A stretch of 64,000 nt of DNA from Bacteroidota bacterium (GCA_021156365.1 JAJNDK010000005.1:288478-352477); one strand, 5' to 3'. Shown: positions 1-8,847, counted from the first letter of the stretch. The notes: generated by a model not told the origin, from the letters alone. Numbers and translations: made by a program.

Positions 1-229
1 TTTTAAAGAATTCTTTTCGCGAGTTTTTAAAACGAACTTCAATTATATCAAATTCGACCTGATTTTCAGGCAGCTCCATATTGGTCAGCCAGTCAAATAC
101 ATTCAGTTTATTGCAGCCGCCTGTATTGCAGGTGCCTGTAGGGCTTCCGCAACCGCTTACTTTTTCAGCAGGATCATTATAATGGCCTCTGCCACTTGTG
201 CTACTGGTACTACATCCGCTACATCCCAT
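1..229 (-). CDS. ricT: RicT-like PSP1-domain protein, C-terminus cut by window edge
   Basis: Only the first 76 codons lie in the window; the rest is beyond position 1. Reading the minus strand from the ATG at 229 gives a Cys/Ser/Gly-rich start, then CNTGGCNKLNVFDWL and a segment ending VRFKNSRKEFFK. In Bacteroidota PSP1-domain proteins (YaaT/RicT family) this Cys-rich head followed by GGCNKLNVFDWL is typical; in Bacillus the family is part of an Fe-S-containing complex that modulates RNase Y. The cysteines could bind a metal or an Fe-S cluster, which is inference. In Bacteroidota it often lies near holB or gldH, but here holB is 27 kb away. No start other than this ATG fits the conserved head. 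Confidence 0.82.
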   Translation of the reverse strand, partial: MGCSGCSTSSTSGRGHYNDPAEKVSGCGSPTGTCNTGGCNKLNVFDWLTNMELPENQVEFDIIEVRFKNSRKEFFK

Positions 230-385
230 GATTTTATCTCCAAAACCCAAAGATAGTAAAAATCTGCTTGTAGGGGTGGCTACCCGACTAATAAAACCCA
301 TTTAATAGGCTATTAATCATGTATTTTGACATGGATAGTTGGTTGATTCAAACAACGACCGGGGCACTAAAAAAATCTCTTATTG

Positions 386-535
386 CAGGAAAAAATTGGC
401 TTTTGGTAAGCATGTCAAAACACGTAGAAGGCCTCACGTATGTATCTCTCGCGAGGCTTCGCGAACACCGCGGTCCCGATAGCTATCGGGAGGGCACTCG
501 ACATGACAGCCTACCTAATTTTCAATTTTTTCCTG
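386..535. repeat. Fold-back (MITE-like) repeat with terminal inverted repeats
   Basis: The ends are a perfect 13-bp inverted repeat, CAGGAAAAAATTG at 386-398 and its complement at 523-535. Further in, the arms stay partly complementary (GGTAAGCATGTCA against GGTAGGCTGTCATG). Near the centre are a CTCGCGAGGCTTCGCGA hairpin and the 18-bp palindrome TCCCGATAGCTATCGGGA (474-491), which recurs twice more in the window (15784 and 29952). Confidence 0.6.
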
Positions 536-546
536 TAGCAGCACCA

Positions 547-575
547 TAAAAAAAATCCACCCTTTCGGAGCGGAT
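547..575 (-). terminator. Rho-independent terminator of the SBP gene
   Basis: On the minus strand ATCCGC (575-570) pairs with GTGGAT (560-555), allowing one G-T pair, across a 9-nt loop, followed directly by a run of Us (554-548). It lies 28 bp past the stop of the substrate-binding lipoprotein gene. Confidence 0.6.
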
Positions 576-602
576 CTTTTATTTATAAGCAGGAATCCTG
601 TA

Positions 603-2372
603 CTATTTTTTAGCGGTAGCAGGAGGATTCAATTTGTCTTTAGGGATAATGTATACACGGGTAAAGTCCCTGTACTCCATCGCATTGATCGGGAAGTTGC
701 GTACATTCTTCTGCACGAGACGATCGTTCTCATCATAGAACAAAGGCATCAAAGCACCTTCGTCGATCAGGATCTGATCACACTCTTTGAAAAGAACAGC
801 GCGTTTTGCAGCATCCGGCTCTTTCATAGCTGTTTCGAATTTCGCATCGAATGCATCGTTTTTGAAACGGGAGGTATTGGTGAATGATTTTTCATCCATC
901 GTAGCAGGAACATTTTTTCCATAGAACAAACCAAGGAAAGAAGAAGGATCAGGGTAATCTGCGATCCAGGCTGTACGGAACATTTCCAGTTTACCGGATT
1001 GATAGGCATCGATCTGCTCTGCAAACGGAACCACATTGATCTCCACCGTAACGCCGATGTTTTCTTTCAGCATTTTCTGAATTACCTCTGCTATCTGCTG
1101 GTTACGCTCTCCACCGCCGCTGTTGATCGTCAGCACTACTTTCGGGAAATTCTTTCCATCAGGATAACCTGCCTTTTTCATGTAGTCTTTTGCTTTCGCT
1201 ACATCATAAGAATATCCTTTCAGACCGTCGAAATCGATCCCCAGTTTTTTGAATGCTTCCACCGGAGGGATAACACCGTACTCACCTGCTACGCCTTGTC
1301 CCTGCAATGTAAAATCCACAATTTTATTCCTATCCACTGCATAGTTAAATGCGAGGCGAACTTCTTTTTTTGCAAAAGCTGTACTTGGTACTAAAAGACC
1401 GTAGTAGTTGGTAGAGATCGCTGCCGTAGTCTGGATATCGAAATCCGTTTTACGTGCATTGGCATTCTGGTAGTCACCCATGATCTCTTTGTACATCTCG
1501 ATAGGAATACGGAAAACCATATCCAGGTTGCCACGCTGGAATTCCAGCATTTCTGATTTTTTCTCTTTTACGAAGGTATATTTGATCGCATCGAGGTATG
1601 GAAGCTTGTTGCCAAACTCATCTACCCCGTAGTAATTTTTATTTTTCTCCAGGATCACCACGTCACCCTCTTTCACTGTTTTCACCATGAAAGGGCCGGT
1701 ACCAACGCAATGTGTGCGCATGTCCACTGCATATTTTGTGAATGCTTCTTTCGGATACACATAACCTGCAGGTGTAGAAAGGATATTTAAGAAACCTGAA
1801 TACGGGTTCATCAGCTCGATGGTCAGTGTGGAGTCATCTACTGCTTTGATGCCCGGAACGCCTCCCTCAGCCATCTTTCCGCTTTTCGAAGCTTCGAAAT
1901 ATTCATTCGCTCCTTTTACTTTATCTTTGAAAGTGATCTCGAAGAATGCATTGTTTGCATTGGATTCACACACTTTGTCGAGACAGTATTTGAAATCGGA
2001 AGCTTTCACTTCGCGGCCTTTTCCATCCGTAAAACAAGCATCATCGTGGAATAATACACCCTGGCGCAAATGGAAGGTCCATACCGTTTGTGTTTCGTTG
2101 GTTTCCCATTTGTAGGCAACGCCCGGAGTCACTGTCAGATCCGCCTGGTTCAGCTTTACCAAACCTTCATACACCTGGTTGGCTACACGATGCGATACGA
2201 CATCCACGATAGCAAGCGGATATAGATTTTTAAAATCTTCCAACTCATTCATCCGGAACACTCCGCCGTAGTATACTCCTCCCTTTGCTTCGGTCGATTC
2301 TTTTTCTGTTTTTTCACCTGAGCAGGATGCAAGTACCCCTGCCACAAGTGCAAAAGCTATCAGTTTCTTCAT
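603..2372 (-). CDS. ABC transporter family-5 substrate-binding lipoprotein
   Basis: 589 residues. The N-terminus is a lipoprotein signal (MKKLIAFALVAGVLASCSG, lipid Cys17), so the mature protein is probably anchored to a membrane facing the periplasm. The rest is a full-length SBP_bac_5 (OppA/DppA-type) protein: VYEGLVKLN near residue 70, a W-x-F-HLRQGVLFHDD segment near 95, and a C-terminal run with AWIADYPDP and FYGKN. The family binds oligopeptides, nickel chelates or sugars; the ligand cannot be told. No permease or ATPase gene lies nearby, so it is an orphan in this window. A paralogue of the same length sits at 59793-61550. A -7 element lies 41 nt upstream and a terminator follows. Start chosen because the signal peptide begins there. 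Confidence 0.88.
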   Translation of the reverse strand: MKKLIAFALVAGVLASCSGEKTEKESTEAKGGVYYGGVFRMNELEDFKNLYPLAIVDVVSHRVANQVYEGLVKLNQADLTVTPGVAYKWETNETQTVWTFHLRQGVLFHDDACFTDGKGREVKASDFKYCLDKVCESNANNAFFEITFKDKVKGANEYFEASKSGKMAEGGVPGIKAVDDSTLTIELMNPYSGFLNILSTPAGYVYPKEAFTKYAVDMRTHCVGTGPFMVKTVKEGDVVILEKNKNYYGVDEFGNKLPYLDAIKYTFVKEKKSEMLEFQRGNLDMVFRIPIEMYKEIMGDYQNANARKTDFDIQTTAAISTNYYGLLVPSTAFAKKEVRLAFNYAVDRNKIVDFTLQGQGVAGEYGVIPPVEAFKKLGIDFDGLKGYSYDVAKAKDYMKKAGYPDGKNFPKVVLTINSGGGERNQQIAEVIQKMLKENIGVTVEINVVPFAEQIDAYQSGKLEMFRTAWIADYPDPSSFLGLFYGKNVPATMDEKSFTNTSRFKNDAFDAKFETAMKEPDAAKRAVLFKECDQILIDEGALMPLFYDENDRLVQKNVRNFPINAMEYRDFTRVYIIPKDKLNPPATAKK

Positions 2373-2412
2373 AAATTGGTATAATTCAGTTTGTTTAAAA
2401 TTCTGGCAAGTG

Positions 2413-2420
2413 CAAATATA
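2413..2420 (-). promoter_or_regulatory. Bacteroidota -7 promoter element of the SBP gene
   Basis: On the minus strand this reads TATATTTG, matching the TAnnTTTG consensus of the housekeeping sigma factor, 40 nt before the ATG. No clear -33 TTTG is seen. Confidence 0.5.
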
Positions 2421-2488
2421 TTTAAAATATAGTGAAAAGCTAATTTTTTTAGACAGATGGCTATAAATGCTATGCGAAGTCTAACTGC

Positions 2489-3256
2489 CTAAAAATCAAT
2501 TTCTAACAGTACCGGACAGTGATCGGAATGTACCGCATCACTCAAAATCGCGGAGTGCTTCAGATTAGATACAAGATTCCCCGTTACGATGTTGTAGTCG
2601 ATCCGCCAGCCGAGATTCTTACCTCGGGAGCCTGCTCTGTAGCTCCACCAGCTGTATTGGTGCGGATCCTGGTTAAAATGCCGGAAGCTGTCCACATAGC
2701 CCGAAGCCACAAACTGATCGAACCACTCCCGTTCTTCGGGCAGGAAGCCGGAAGTGTTGGCGTTCGACTTCGGATTGTGAATATCGATGGCTTTGTGGCA
2801 AATATTGTAATCGCCGCAGATGATAAGCTTTTCGCGGGTTTTGCGCAGCTCATTCATATAGGTTTGGAAATCCGTAAGCCATTTCATTTTGAATGCCTGC
2901 CGCTCATTTCCACTGCTGCCGCTGGGATGATATACGCTGATCACGGAAATATCGCCATAATCGGCCCGCAGGAAACGGCCTTCATCGTCGTAGACCTTAA
3001 TGCCGCAGCCATAACTCACATTGTCGGGCTTCATTTTGCTGAAAATTGCTACACCGCTGTATCCCTTCTTCTGCGCGGGATGCCAGTAATGGTGATAGCC
3101 CATTTCCTCGAACTCAAAAACGCCCACCTGTTCGGGGCTTGCCTTTATTTCCTGTACGCAGAGGATATCCGGTTCGGTGCTTTTCATCCAGTCGATCAAA
3201 CCCTTGCCCATAGCGGCCCTGATCCCGTTTACGTTGTATGTGATAATGCGCGGCAT
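2489..3256 (-). CDS. xth: Exodeoxyribonuclease III / AP endonuclease
   Basis: 255 residues, the normal length for bacterial ExoIII. It is a DNA repair enzyme that cuts at abasic sites and degrades 3' ends. Visible active-site residues: NVNGIR (9-13), QEIK with the metal-binding Glu36, the conserved Tyr109 in YHPSG, Asp149 and Asn151 in GDYNICH, and Asp245-His246 in SDHCP. All catalytic positions are present, so it should be active. It is followed 116 bp later by the SBP gene, which has its own promoter. A TATTTTTG element lies 16 nt before the ATG. Confidence 0.95.
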   Translation of the reverse strand: MPRIITYNVNGIRAAMGKGLIDWMKSTEPDILCVQEIKASPEQVGVFEFEEMGYHHYWHPAQKKGYSGVAIFSKMKPDNVSYGCGIKVYDDEGRFLRADYGDISVISVYHPSGSSGNERQAFKMKWLTDFQTYMNELRKTREKLIICGDYNICHKAIDIHNPKSNANTSGFLPEEREWFDQFVASGYVDSFRHFNQDPHQYSWWSYRAGSRGKNLGWRIDYNIVTGNLVSNLKHSAILSDAVHSDHCPVLLEIDF

Positions 3257-3272
3257 AGTATAAATTTGGGCT

Positions 3273-3280
3273 CAAAAATA
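3273..3280 (-). promoter_or_regulatory. -7 promoter element of xth
   Basis: Minus strand TATTTTTG, a full match to TAnnTTTG, 16 nt before the xth ATG. Confidence 0.5.
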
Positions 3281-3299
3281 AGTATTAAAGTTTGGTTTA

Positions 3300-3386
3300 G
3301 CCGCAGATTTCCGCGGATTACACACATTTTATCCGTGTTAATTTACTAACTTGTATTTATCCGTGGAATCTGTGTTAATCTGCGAC
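3300..3386. repeat. Imperfect inverted repeat of the CGCAGATTAACACGGAT type
   Basis: Left arm CCGCAGATTTCCGCGGATTA (3301-3320) is imperfectly complementary to the right arm ending TTAATCTGCG (about 3375-3384), with ATCCGTG words on both sides. It fills much of the gap between the divergent xth and the large outer-membrane protein gene. Such arrays are common between Bacteroidota genes; the function is unknown. Confidence 0.45.
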
Positions 3387-3454
3387 AGGCAATATTCCTT
3401 AGATATTTGCGTATTCCCGCAATTTTGTACCTTTAAAAACGTTAGTAGCTGATT

Positions 3455-6400
3455 GTGCTCCGATACCTTAAAATAATTATCCTTTTTGTTTTGTTGTGCA
3501 AAGTGGGAGCTGCTCAAACCGGTTCACAACGACTTGCTTATTATAAAAACAATGCCGACACCCTTTTCCTCGATTCGCTGACATTGGTACCCGGCACACT
3601 TCAGCTGAGCATCAACGGGAAGCCGGTGGACACCAGCGATTATAAAGTGAACAAAGAACGGCATTATGTGGTCTTCAAAAAGAAGAATATCCTGGCAGCA
3701 GATACCGACAGCATCCGTGTAGCATACAAAGTGTTTCCCATCAATTTTGAAAAGAAACAATTCAAACGAAACATCAACGATCTGAATTCCGACCAAAGCC
3801 TGAAGCCCAATCCCTTCACGATCCACTACAACGCTCAAAAACCGGTGACGCCCGTTTTCCAGAACGACGGACTGACCAAGAACGGAAGTGTTTCGCGGGG
3901 CATCAGCTTCGGGAATAACCAGGATGTGGTGGTCAATTCGAATCTGAACCTGCAGGTAGCGGGGAAACTAAGTAAGGATATTGACCTGGTGCTGGCAGCT
4001 ACCGACAATAACATTCCCATTCAGCCCGACGGAAATACACAGCAATTGCAGGAGTTCGATAAGGTATTTATCCAACTGAACGATCAGAGCTCGAAGATCA
4101 TTATGGGAGATTTCCAGCTGAGTCGTCCCCAGAGTTATTTCCTGAACTTTTATAAACGTACGCAGGGTTTGTATGTAGAAAATGTATACCTGCTCGATTC
4201 GCTGGACAAGAACAAACCAAAACTGACCAGCAAAGTTTCCGGTGCGATCTCGCGCGGGAAATTCGCCCGCAACGTGATACAGGGGATCGAAAACAACCAG
4301 GGTCCCTACCGGCTGAGAGGTGCCGACAACGAATTGTTTATCATCGTCCTTTCGGGAACTGAAAAAGTATATATCGATGGGAAGCTGGTACAGCGCGGAC
4401 AGGAGAATGAGTACGTGATCGATTACAATACATCGGAGATCACCTTCACTGCCCGGCAGATCATCACGAAAGATAAACGGATCACGATCGAATTCCAGTA
4501 TTCGGAGCGGAACTACAACCGTTCTTTGTATTATGTAAGTGAAGAATACAGCAATAACAAACTGAAGCTCGGTTTCCATCTCTTCAGCGAGCAGGACAAC
4601 AAGAACAAGCCTTTCCAGCAGGAGCTGAGCAATGATCAAAAACGTTTGCTGCGCGATATCGGCGACACACTGAACCTCGCGGTGACAGATGGCGCTCAGA
4701 CAGCCGTTTTTAATACTACCGAAGTTTTTTACCAGCGGAAAGACACAACAGTAACAAGTGGCACCTATGCTATTTATGAATATTCCACAGCACCGGATAC
4801 CGCTTACCGTGTACGTTTCAGCTATGTGGGTGAAGGTGGCGGGAATTACAGGCAGATCCAGAGCCTGGCCAACGGGAAAGTGTACCGCTGGTTTGAGCCG
4901 GTAGCAGGAATCCGGCAGGGAAATTACGAACCGGTGATCGTGCTGGTGACCCCGAAGAAAAAACAAATGATGATCGTAAATGGTGACTATACCTTTACGG
5001 AAGACAGGAAGCTGATATGGGAAGGCGCTTATACAAAAAACGACATCAACACCTTTTCTCCCCACGACGCAAAGGATGACAAAGGTTATGGGGGAAGGGT
5101 GCTTTTCAACAACCTGATCAAAGTGGGCAAAAGAGATTCGACCGGTCAAACAAAAACAAAACTGATAACGAACCTCGCTTATGAATACCTGGATAAAAAT
5201 TTCTCACAGATCGAACGTTTCCGCTCCGTGGAATTTACGCGTGACTGGAACCGTAATTCGGATTCGGTCAAAAACATGCAACACATCGTTGGCCTGCAGG
5301 CCGGTTTCCAAAACAAAAAGGCAAAAACACTCTACACACTGAACGGGTTTGTAGAAGAGGGAAATTATCTCGGCTTGCGTCATCAGCTGGAAAATAATTA
5401 CAACCTCGGAAAGCTGAAGATCCAGTTCAATCCTTCTTTCCTTAGTTCGGATAATGCCATCAATAAAAACCTCACACAGTTTTACCGACACAAATCACGG
5501 GTGTCGCAGCAGATAAAAAAGATCGTGCTCGCCTACACGGATGAGATGGAGCAAAACAGCTTCCATTATCAATCGAAAGACTCATTGCTCGCAAGAAGCT
5601 ATTCTTTCTGGGAACGTGAGGGAAGCATCGAGAGCGCCGACACTGCAGGTAACACCTATAAAATTTTCTACCGGGAGCGGACAGATAAACGCGCATTCAA
5701 AAACAACCTGAAGCCTGTGGCCTACGCACAAAATTACGGGGCCAGCGCCAATATCAACAGCCTGAAGAATCATCCTATCCGCACGACCATCATTTACCGC
5801 CAGCTGCGGATCCTTGATTCCACCCTTATCAGCAACCAGCCGGATAATACCTTGCTAAGCCGACTGGAATATTCGCCGCGGCTCGTAAAAGGTTTTATAC
5901 AGGCCAATCTTTTTTATGAGATCGGTTACGGGCTGGAGCAGAAAAAAGAATATTCCTATGTGCAGGTAGCGGCAGGACAGGGACAATACTTCTGGAACGA
6001 TTACAACGGGAATGGGATCAAAGAGCTGAACGAATTTGAGATCGCGCAGTATACCGACCAGGCTGTTTTTATAAAAGTATACACGCCTACCAACAACTAT
6101 GTGAAAGCCGCCCACAACCAGTTCAGTGGCAGTTTATATTTGCGGCCTTCCGTTTTCAGCAAAACAGATTCGAAGAAAATTGTGAAGCTCGTCGGCCGCT
6201 TCTCTACACAAACAGTTTACCGTTCCGACAACAAATCGCTGGAAGATCCGGACAAACAGGTATACAATCCCTTCGATACACGGATCAACGATAGCCTACT
6301 CATTACTACTAACTCTTCCTTCCGGCAGGCCCTGTTCTTCAACCAGAATTCGGCGGTGGGCGGATTTGATTACAATTATCAAGATAACAAAAGCAAACAA

Positions 6401-6955
6401 TTATTAGTGAACGGACTTGAAAGCAGGAATCATGTTACGCACGAACTGCATACACGCATTAATATCACCAAAGCATTCGGTCTCTTCACTTCCTCCACGC
6501 TTGGCAATAAGAAAACCAATTCCCTGTACCTCTCCAACCGGAATTATGACATTGAATATTATGAAGTGGAGCCCAAGCTGGTATTCCAGCCCAATACCTC
6601 TTTCCGGATCGGGCTTGGGTATAAGCGCAGCGAAAAACAAAATTCGAAAACACACGGAGGTGAGCGGGCAGGCATTGATGATATCCTGTTCGAAATGAAA
6701 TTCAACAAGCTCAACAAAGGCAGCTTTACCATGCGTGCGGATTATTTGCTGATTGCATACAGCGGCGAGCAAAACTCTCCCGTTGCTTTTGAAATGCTGA
6801 GCTCTCTAAAAGCGGGACAAAACATTACCTGGAGCATGCAGTATCAGCAAAACCTCAACTCTTACCTTCAGATCAGCTTTAATTATGACGGGCGTAAAAC
6901 ACCAAATACCAAAATCATTCACATTGGCGGGGCGCAGGTGCGTGCTTTCTTTTAA
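3455..6955 (+). CDS. Large predicted outer-membrane surface protein, function unknown
   Basis: 1166 residues from a GTG start. The start fits because the signal peptide follows at once (MLRYLKIIILFVLLCKVGAA, cleavage near residue 20). The N-terminal third contains GSVSRGISFGNNQDVVVNS, then NIPIQPDGNTQQLQEFDKVF and MGDFQLSRPQSYFLNFYKR, a conserved block I associate with long Bacteroidota surface proteins that faintly recall SprA. The C-terminal half has alternating hydrophobic stretches and ends VRAFF; a final Phe is usual for outer-membrane barrels. I infer an outer-membrane barrel with a large periplasmic or surface region. There is no operon partner: a strong palindrome follows, then an LPS-type gene run with its own promoter. 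Role unknown. Confidence 0.7.
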   Translation: MLRYLKIIILFVLLCKVGAAQTGSQRLAYYKNNADTLFLDSLTLVPGTLQLSINGKPVDTSDYKVNKERHYVVFKKKNILAADTDSIRVAYKVFPINFEKKQFKRNINDLNSDQSLKPNPFTIHYNAQKPVTPVFQNDGLTKNGSVSRGISFGNNQDVVVNSNLNLQVAGKLSKDIDLVLAATDNNIPIQPDGNTQQLQEFDKVFIQLNDQSSKIIMGDFQLSRPQSYFLNFYKRTQGLYVENVYLLDSLDKNKPKLTSKVSGAISRGKFARNVIQGIENNQGPYRLRGADNELFIIVLSGTEKVYIDGKLVQRGQENEYVIDYNTSEITFTARQIITKDKRITIEFQYSERNYNRSLYYVSEEYSNNKLKLGFHLFSEQDNKNKPFQQELSNDQKRLLRDIGDTLNLAVTDGAQTAVFNTTEVFYQRKDTTVTSGTYAIYEYSTAPDTAYRVRFSYVGEGGGNYRQIQSLANGKVYRWFEPVAGIRQGNYEPVIVLVTPKKKQMMIVNGDYTFTEDRKLIWEGAYTKNDINTFSPHDAKDDKGYGGRVLFNNLIKVGKRDSTGQTKTKLITNLAYEYLDKNFSQIERFRSVEFTRDWNRNSDSVKNMQHIVGLQAGFQNKKAKTLYTLNGFVEEGNYLGLRHQLENNYNLGKLKIQFNPSFLSSDNAINKNLTQFYRHKSRVSQQIKKIVLAYTDEMEQNSFHYQSKDSLLARSYSFWEREGSIESADTAGNTYKIFYRERTDKRAFKNNLKPVAYAQNYGASANINSLKNHPIRTTIIYRQLRILDSTLISNQPDNTLLSRLEYSPRLVKGFIQANLFYEIGYGLEQKKEYSYVQVAAGQGQYFWNDYNGNGIKELNEFEIAQYTDQAVFIKVYTPTNNYVKAAHNQFSGSLYLRPSVFSKTDSKKIVKLVGRFSTQTVYRSDNKSLEDPDKQVYNPFDTRINDSLLITTNSSFRQALFFNQNSAVGGFDYNYQDNKSKQLLVNGLESRNHVTHELHTRINITKAFGLFTSSTLGNKKTNSLYLSNRNYDIEYYEVEPKLVFQPNTSFRIGLGYKRSEKQNSKTHGGERAGIDDILFEMKFNKLNKGSFTMRADYLLIAYSGEQNSPVAFEMLSSLKAGQNITWSMQYQQNLNSYLQISFNYDGRKTPNTKIIHIGGAQVRAFF

Positions 6956-6958
6956 TAA

Positions 6959-7054
6959 GATTGGGCTAAAGCCGTATTATTTTGCACATTATCAGCCCCG
7001 GCCTTAAGGCCGGGGCTTGTTTAGATAGGGGAACGTATGGGCTTCAGCCCAATC
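6959..7054. repeat. Nested palindrome (cruciform-type) repeat, possible terminator
   Basis: The outer arms are GATTGGGCTAAAGCC (6959-6973) and, complementary with one mismatch, GGGCTTCAGCCCAATC (7039-7054). Inside sits a perfect 24-bp palindrome at 6994-7017 with half-site AGCCCCGGCCTT. The hairpin may stop transcription of the preceding gene, but it lacks a long U run. The layout suggests a mobile fold-back repeat. Confidence 0.6.
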
Positions 7055-7071
7055 AGGCAATAATTATTTCG

Positions 7072-7079
7072 TACTTTTG
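7072..7079 (+). promoter_or_regulatory. -7 promoter element of the GT2-GT9-HAD-SDR operon
   Basis: TACTTTTG matches TAnnTTTG exactly and ends 8 nt before the ATG at 7088, implying a very short or absent 5' leader. Confidence 0.55.
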
Positions 7080-7087
7080 CCCTGCTT

Positions 7088-7846
7088 ATGCAAAACCTCT
7101 CTATCGTCATAATTACCTTCAACGAAGAAAAGAACATCGGAAGATGCCTTGAATCTGTAAAGGATGTAGCCGACGATATTGTAGTGCTGGATTCCTTTTC
7201 AACAGACCGGACAGAAGCTATCTGCAGATCGTACAGCAAGGTGCAATTCATTCAGCGGGCCTGGGAAGGTTATTCGGCCAGCAAGAATTTTGCAAACGAA
7301 CAGGCGAAATACGATTGGATCCTTTCATTGGATGCAGACGAAGCGCTGAACGATGAGCTGATCAGCATACTACAGGACTTAAAAAGAACAGATTCCCTGC
7401 ACACCTATTCTTTTAACCGGCTTACGAATTACTGCGGCACCTGGATCAAACACAGCGGCTGGTATCCCGATAAAAAACTGCGACTGTTTAACCGCAGTAA
7501 AAGCAAATGGGAAGGCACTATCCATGAAGAGCTTTCTGTTCCTGCGGGCGAACAGGTAAAACACATCAACCAGGATATTTTGCATTACAGCTATTACACA
7601 TTGGATGATCACCTGAAGCAGATCGAAAAATTTACCGACATCGCTTCGAAGGACCTGTATGCGCGTGGAAAAAAGCCCGCAGCCTACAAGCTCTGGCTGA
7701 ATACCATTGCCAAATTCATCAGTTATTATTTTTTGCACCTCGGATTTTTGGATGGTGCTGCCGGATTTTCCATTGCACGTTATTCTGCCTGGGCCACCTG
7801 GCTGAAATACAGAAAAACAAGAGACCTGTTCAAACATGCCAACTAA
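7088..7846 (+). CDS. Family 2 glycosyltransferase (WaaE/KdtX-like)
   Basis: 252 residues. A GT-A glycosyltransferase using a nucleotide sugar. SIVIITFNEEKNIGRCLESV (5-24) is the nucleotide-binding start, DSFSTDRT (35-42) follows, and LDADE (81-85) holds the DxD metal motif (Asp82, Asp84). RLFNRSKSKWEG and the C-terminal hydrophobic FISYYFLHLGFLDGAAGF resemble the LPS-core beta-glucosyltransferase subgroup. First gene of a tight four-gene run; it overlaps the next gene by 11 nt. The context points to LPS core or another surface glycan. Acceptor and sugar are not predictable. Confidence 0.88.
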   Translation: MQNLSIVIITFNEEKNIGRCLESVKDVADDIVVLDSFSTDRTEAICRSYSKVQFIQRAWEGYSASKNFANEQAKYDWILSLDADEALNDELISILQDLKRTDSLHTYSFNRLTNYCGTWIKHSGWYPDKKLRLFNRSKSKWEGTIHEELSVPAGEQVKHINQDILHYSYYTLDDHLKQIEKFTDIASKDLYARGKKPAAYKLWLNTIAKFISYYFLHLGFLDGAAGFSIARYSAWATWLKYRKTRDLFKHAN

Positions 7847-8846
7847 GCTGCACATATTGATCAGCAGGACCGACAGTATTGGTGATGTAGTACTTACACT
7901 GCCCATGGCCGGCGTATTGAAAAAAAAATTCCCGGAGACACGGATCGTTTTTCTTGGGAGGAATTATACACAGGATGTGGTGAATACTTCCGGCTTCGTG
8001 GATGAATTTATCAGTTACGATGAATTGCAGAAATTAAGCGAAACAGAACAGGTACAAAAGATCCGTTCCTTACAGCTCACACACTGCATACATGTATTTC
8101 CCCGGAAAGATGTGGCAAAGCTGATGAAAAAAGCAAAGGTGGAAGTCCGGATCGGGACCACCAATCGTGCATGGCATTGGCTCAGCTGCAACAAGCTGGT
8201 GAAACTTTCGCGGAAAAATTCGGATCTGCACGAATCGCAGCTGAACCTCAAATTATTGAAACCATTCGGGATAGATGAAGAAATTTCATTAATTGAAATG
8301 CCCGTGTATTACGGATTCAAAGCTAAAGGAGAGATCCCTGCAGATATAAAAAACCTGCTTTCATCCACAAAGAAAAATATTATTCTGCATCCTAAATCGC
8401 AAGGCAGCGGGCGCGAGTGGGGCCTGGAGAATTTCGGAAGACTGGTAGAGCTACTTCCTGCAGATGCATACAATGTGTTTGTTTCGGGGACAGCCAAAGA
8501 GAAAATTTTAGTACAGCCTTTGCTGGACAAATACCCCTCTCTTATCGATCTGTGTGGTAAGGTGACCTTATCGCAATTCATCGCTTTTATTGGCGCTGCC
8601 GATGCGTTGGTAGCTGCCAGTACCGGCCCCCTGCATATTTCAGCAGCACTGGGCAACTACGCGATCGGTCTTTTTCCTTCTGTACGTCCCATGCATCCAG
8701 GCAGGTGGAAACCGGTGGGCATACATACATATGTGGTGATGATGAAAGAAGATTGTATGGTATGCGCAGGGAAACCTAATTGTGTATGTGATTCCAATAA
8801 AGAAGCGGAAGAAGTAAAAAGTATCCTGGAAAAGATCAAAAAATAA
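7836..8846 (+). CDS. Family 9 glycosyltransferase (heptosyltransferase-like)
   Basis: 336 residues, the usual length for ADP-heptose:LPS heptosyltransferases. RTDSIGDVVLTLPMAGVLKK (11-30) is the family's N-terminal signature; the C-terminal half has ILHPKSQGSGREW, then DLCGKVTLSQFIAFIGAADALVAASTGP-L-H-ISAALG, the GT-B donor-binding part. It ends with a small Cys cluster (CMVCAGKPNCVC) that I cannot assign. It overlaps the GT2 gene by 11 nt, so the two are probably translationally coupled. Likely cytoplasmic, acting on lipid A-core. It could transfer a sugar other than heptose. Confidence 0.88.
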   Translation: MPTKLHILISRTDSIGDVVLTLPMAGVLKKKFPETRIVFLGRNYTQDVVNTSGFVDEFISYDELQKLSETEQVQKIRSLQLTHCIHVFPRKDVAKLMKKAKVEVRIGTTNRAWHWLSCNKLVKLSRKNSDLHESQLNLKLLKPFGIDEEISLIEMPVYYGFKAKGEIPADIKNLLSSTKKNIILHPKSQGSGREWGLENFGRLVELLPADAYNVFVSGTAKEKILVQPLLDKYPSLIDLCGKVTLSQFIAFIGAADALVAASTGPLHISAALGNYAIGLFPSVRPMHPGRWKPVGIHTYVVMMKEDCMVCAGKPNCVCDSNKEAEEVKSILEKIKK

Positions 8847-8847
8847 C

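Larger units (their letters stand above)
230..602. other. Intergenic region, no supported gene
   Basis: About 370 bp between ricT and the first substrate-binding lipoprotein gene. It holds a 150-bp fold-back element (386-535) and a terminator for the lipoprotein gene. A 76-codon open frame on the plus strand (319-549) runs through the fold-back repeat, has no recognisable domain, and is not called as a gene. Confidence 0.6.

Noticed and set aside
319..549. 76-codon plus-strand open frame
   Set aside because: It runs through a fold-back repeat, has no conserved motif and is overlapped by the repeat's palindromes.
2519..3349. 276-codon plus-strand frame opposite xth
   Set aside because: It is the antisense shadow of xth, whose catalytic residues are all present on the minus strand.
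3968..5149. 393-codon minus-strand frame
   Set aside because: Antisense to the large outer-membrane protein gene; no domain or signal peptide.
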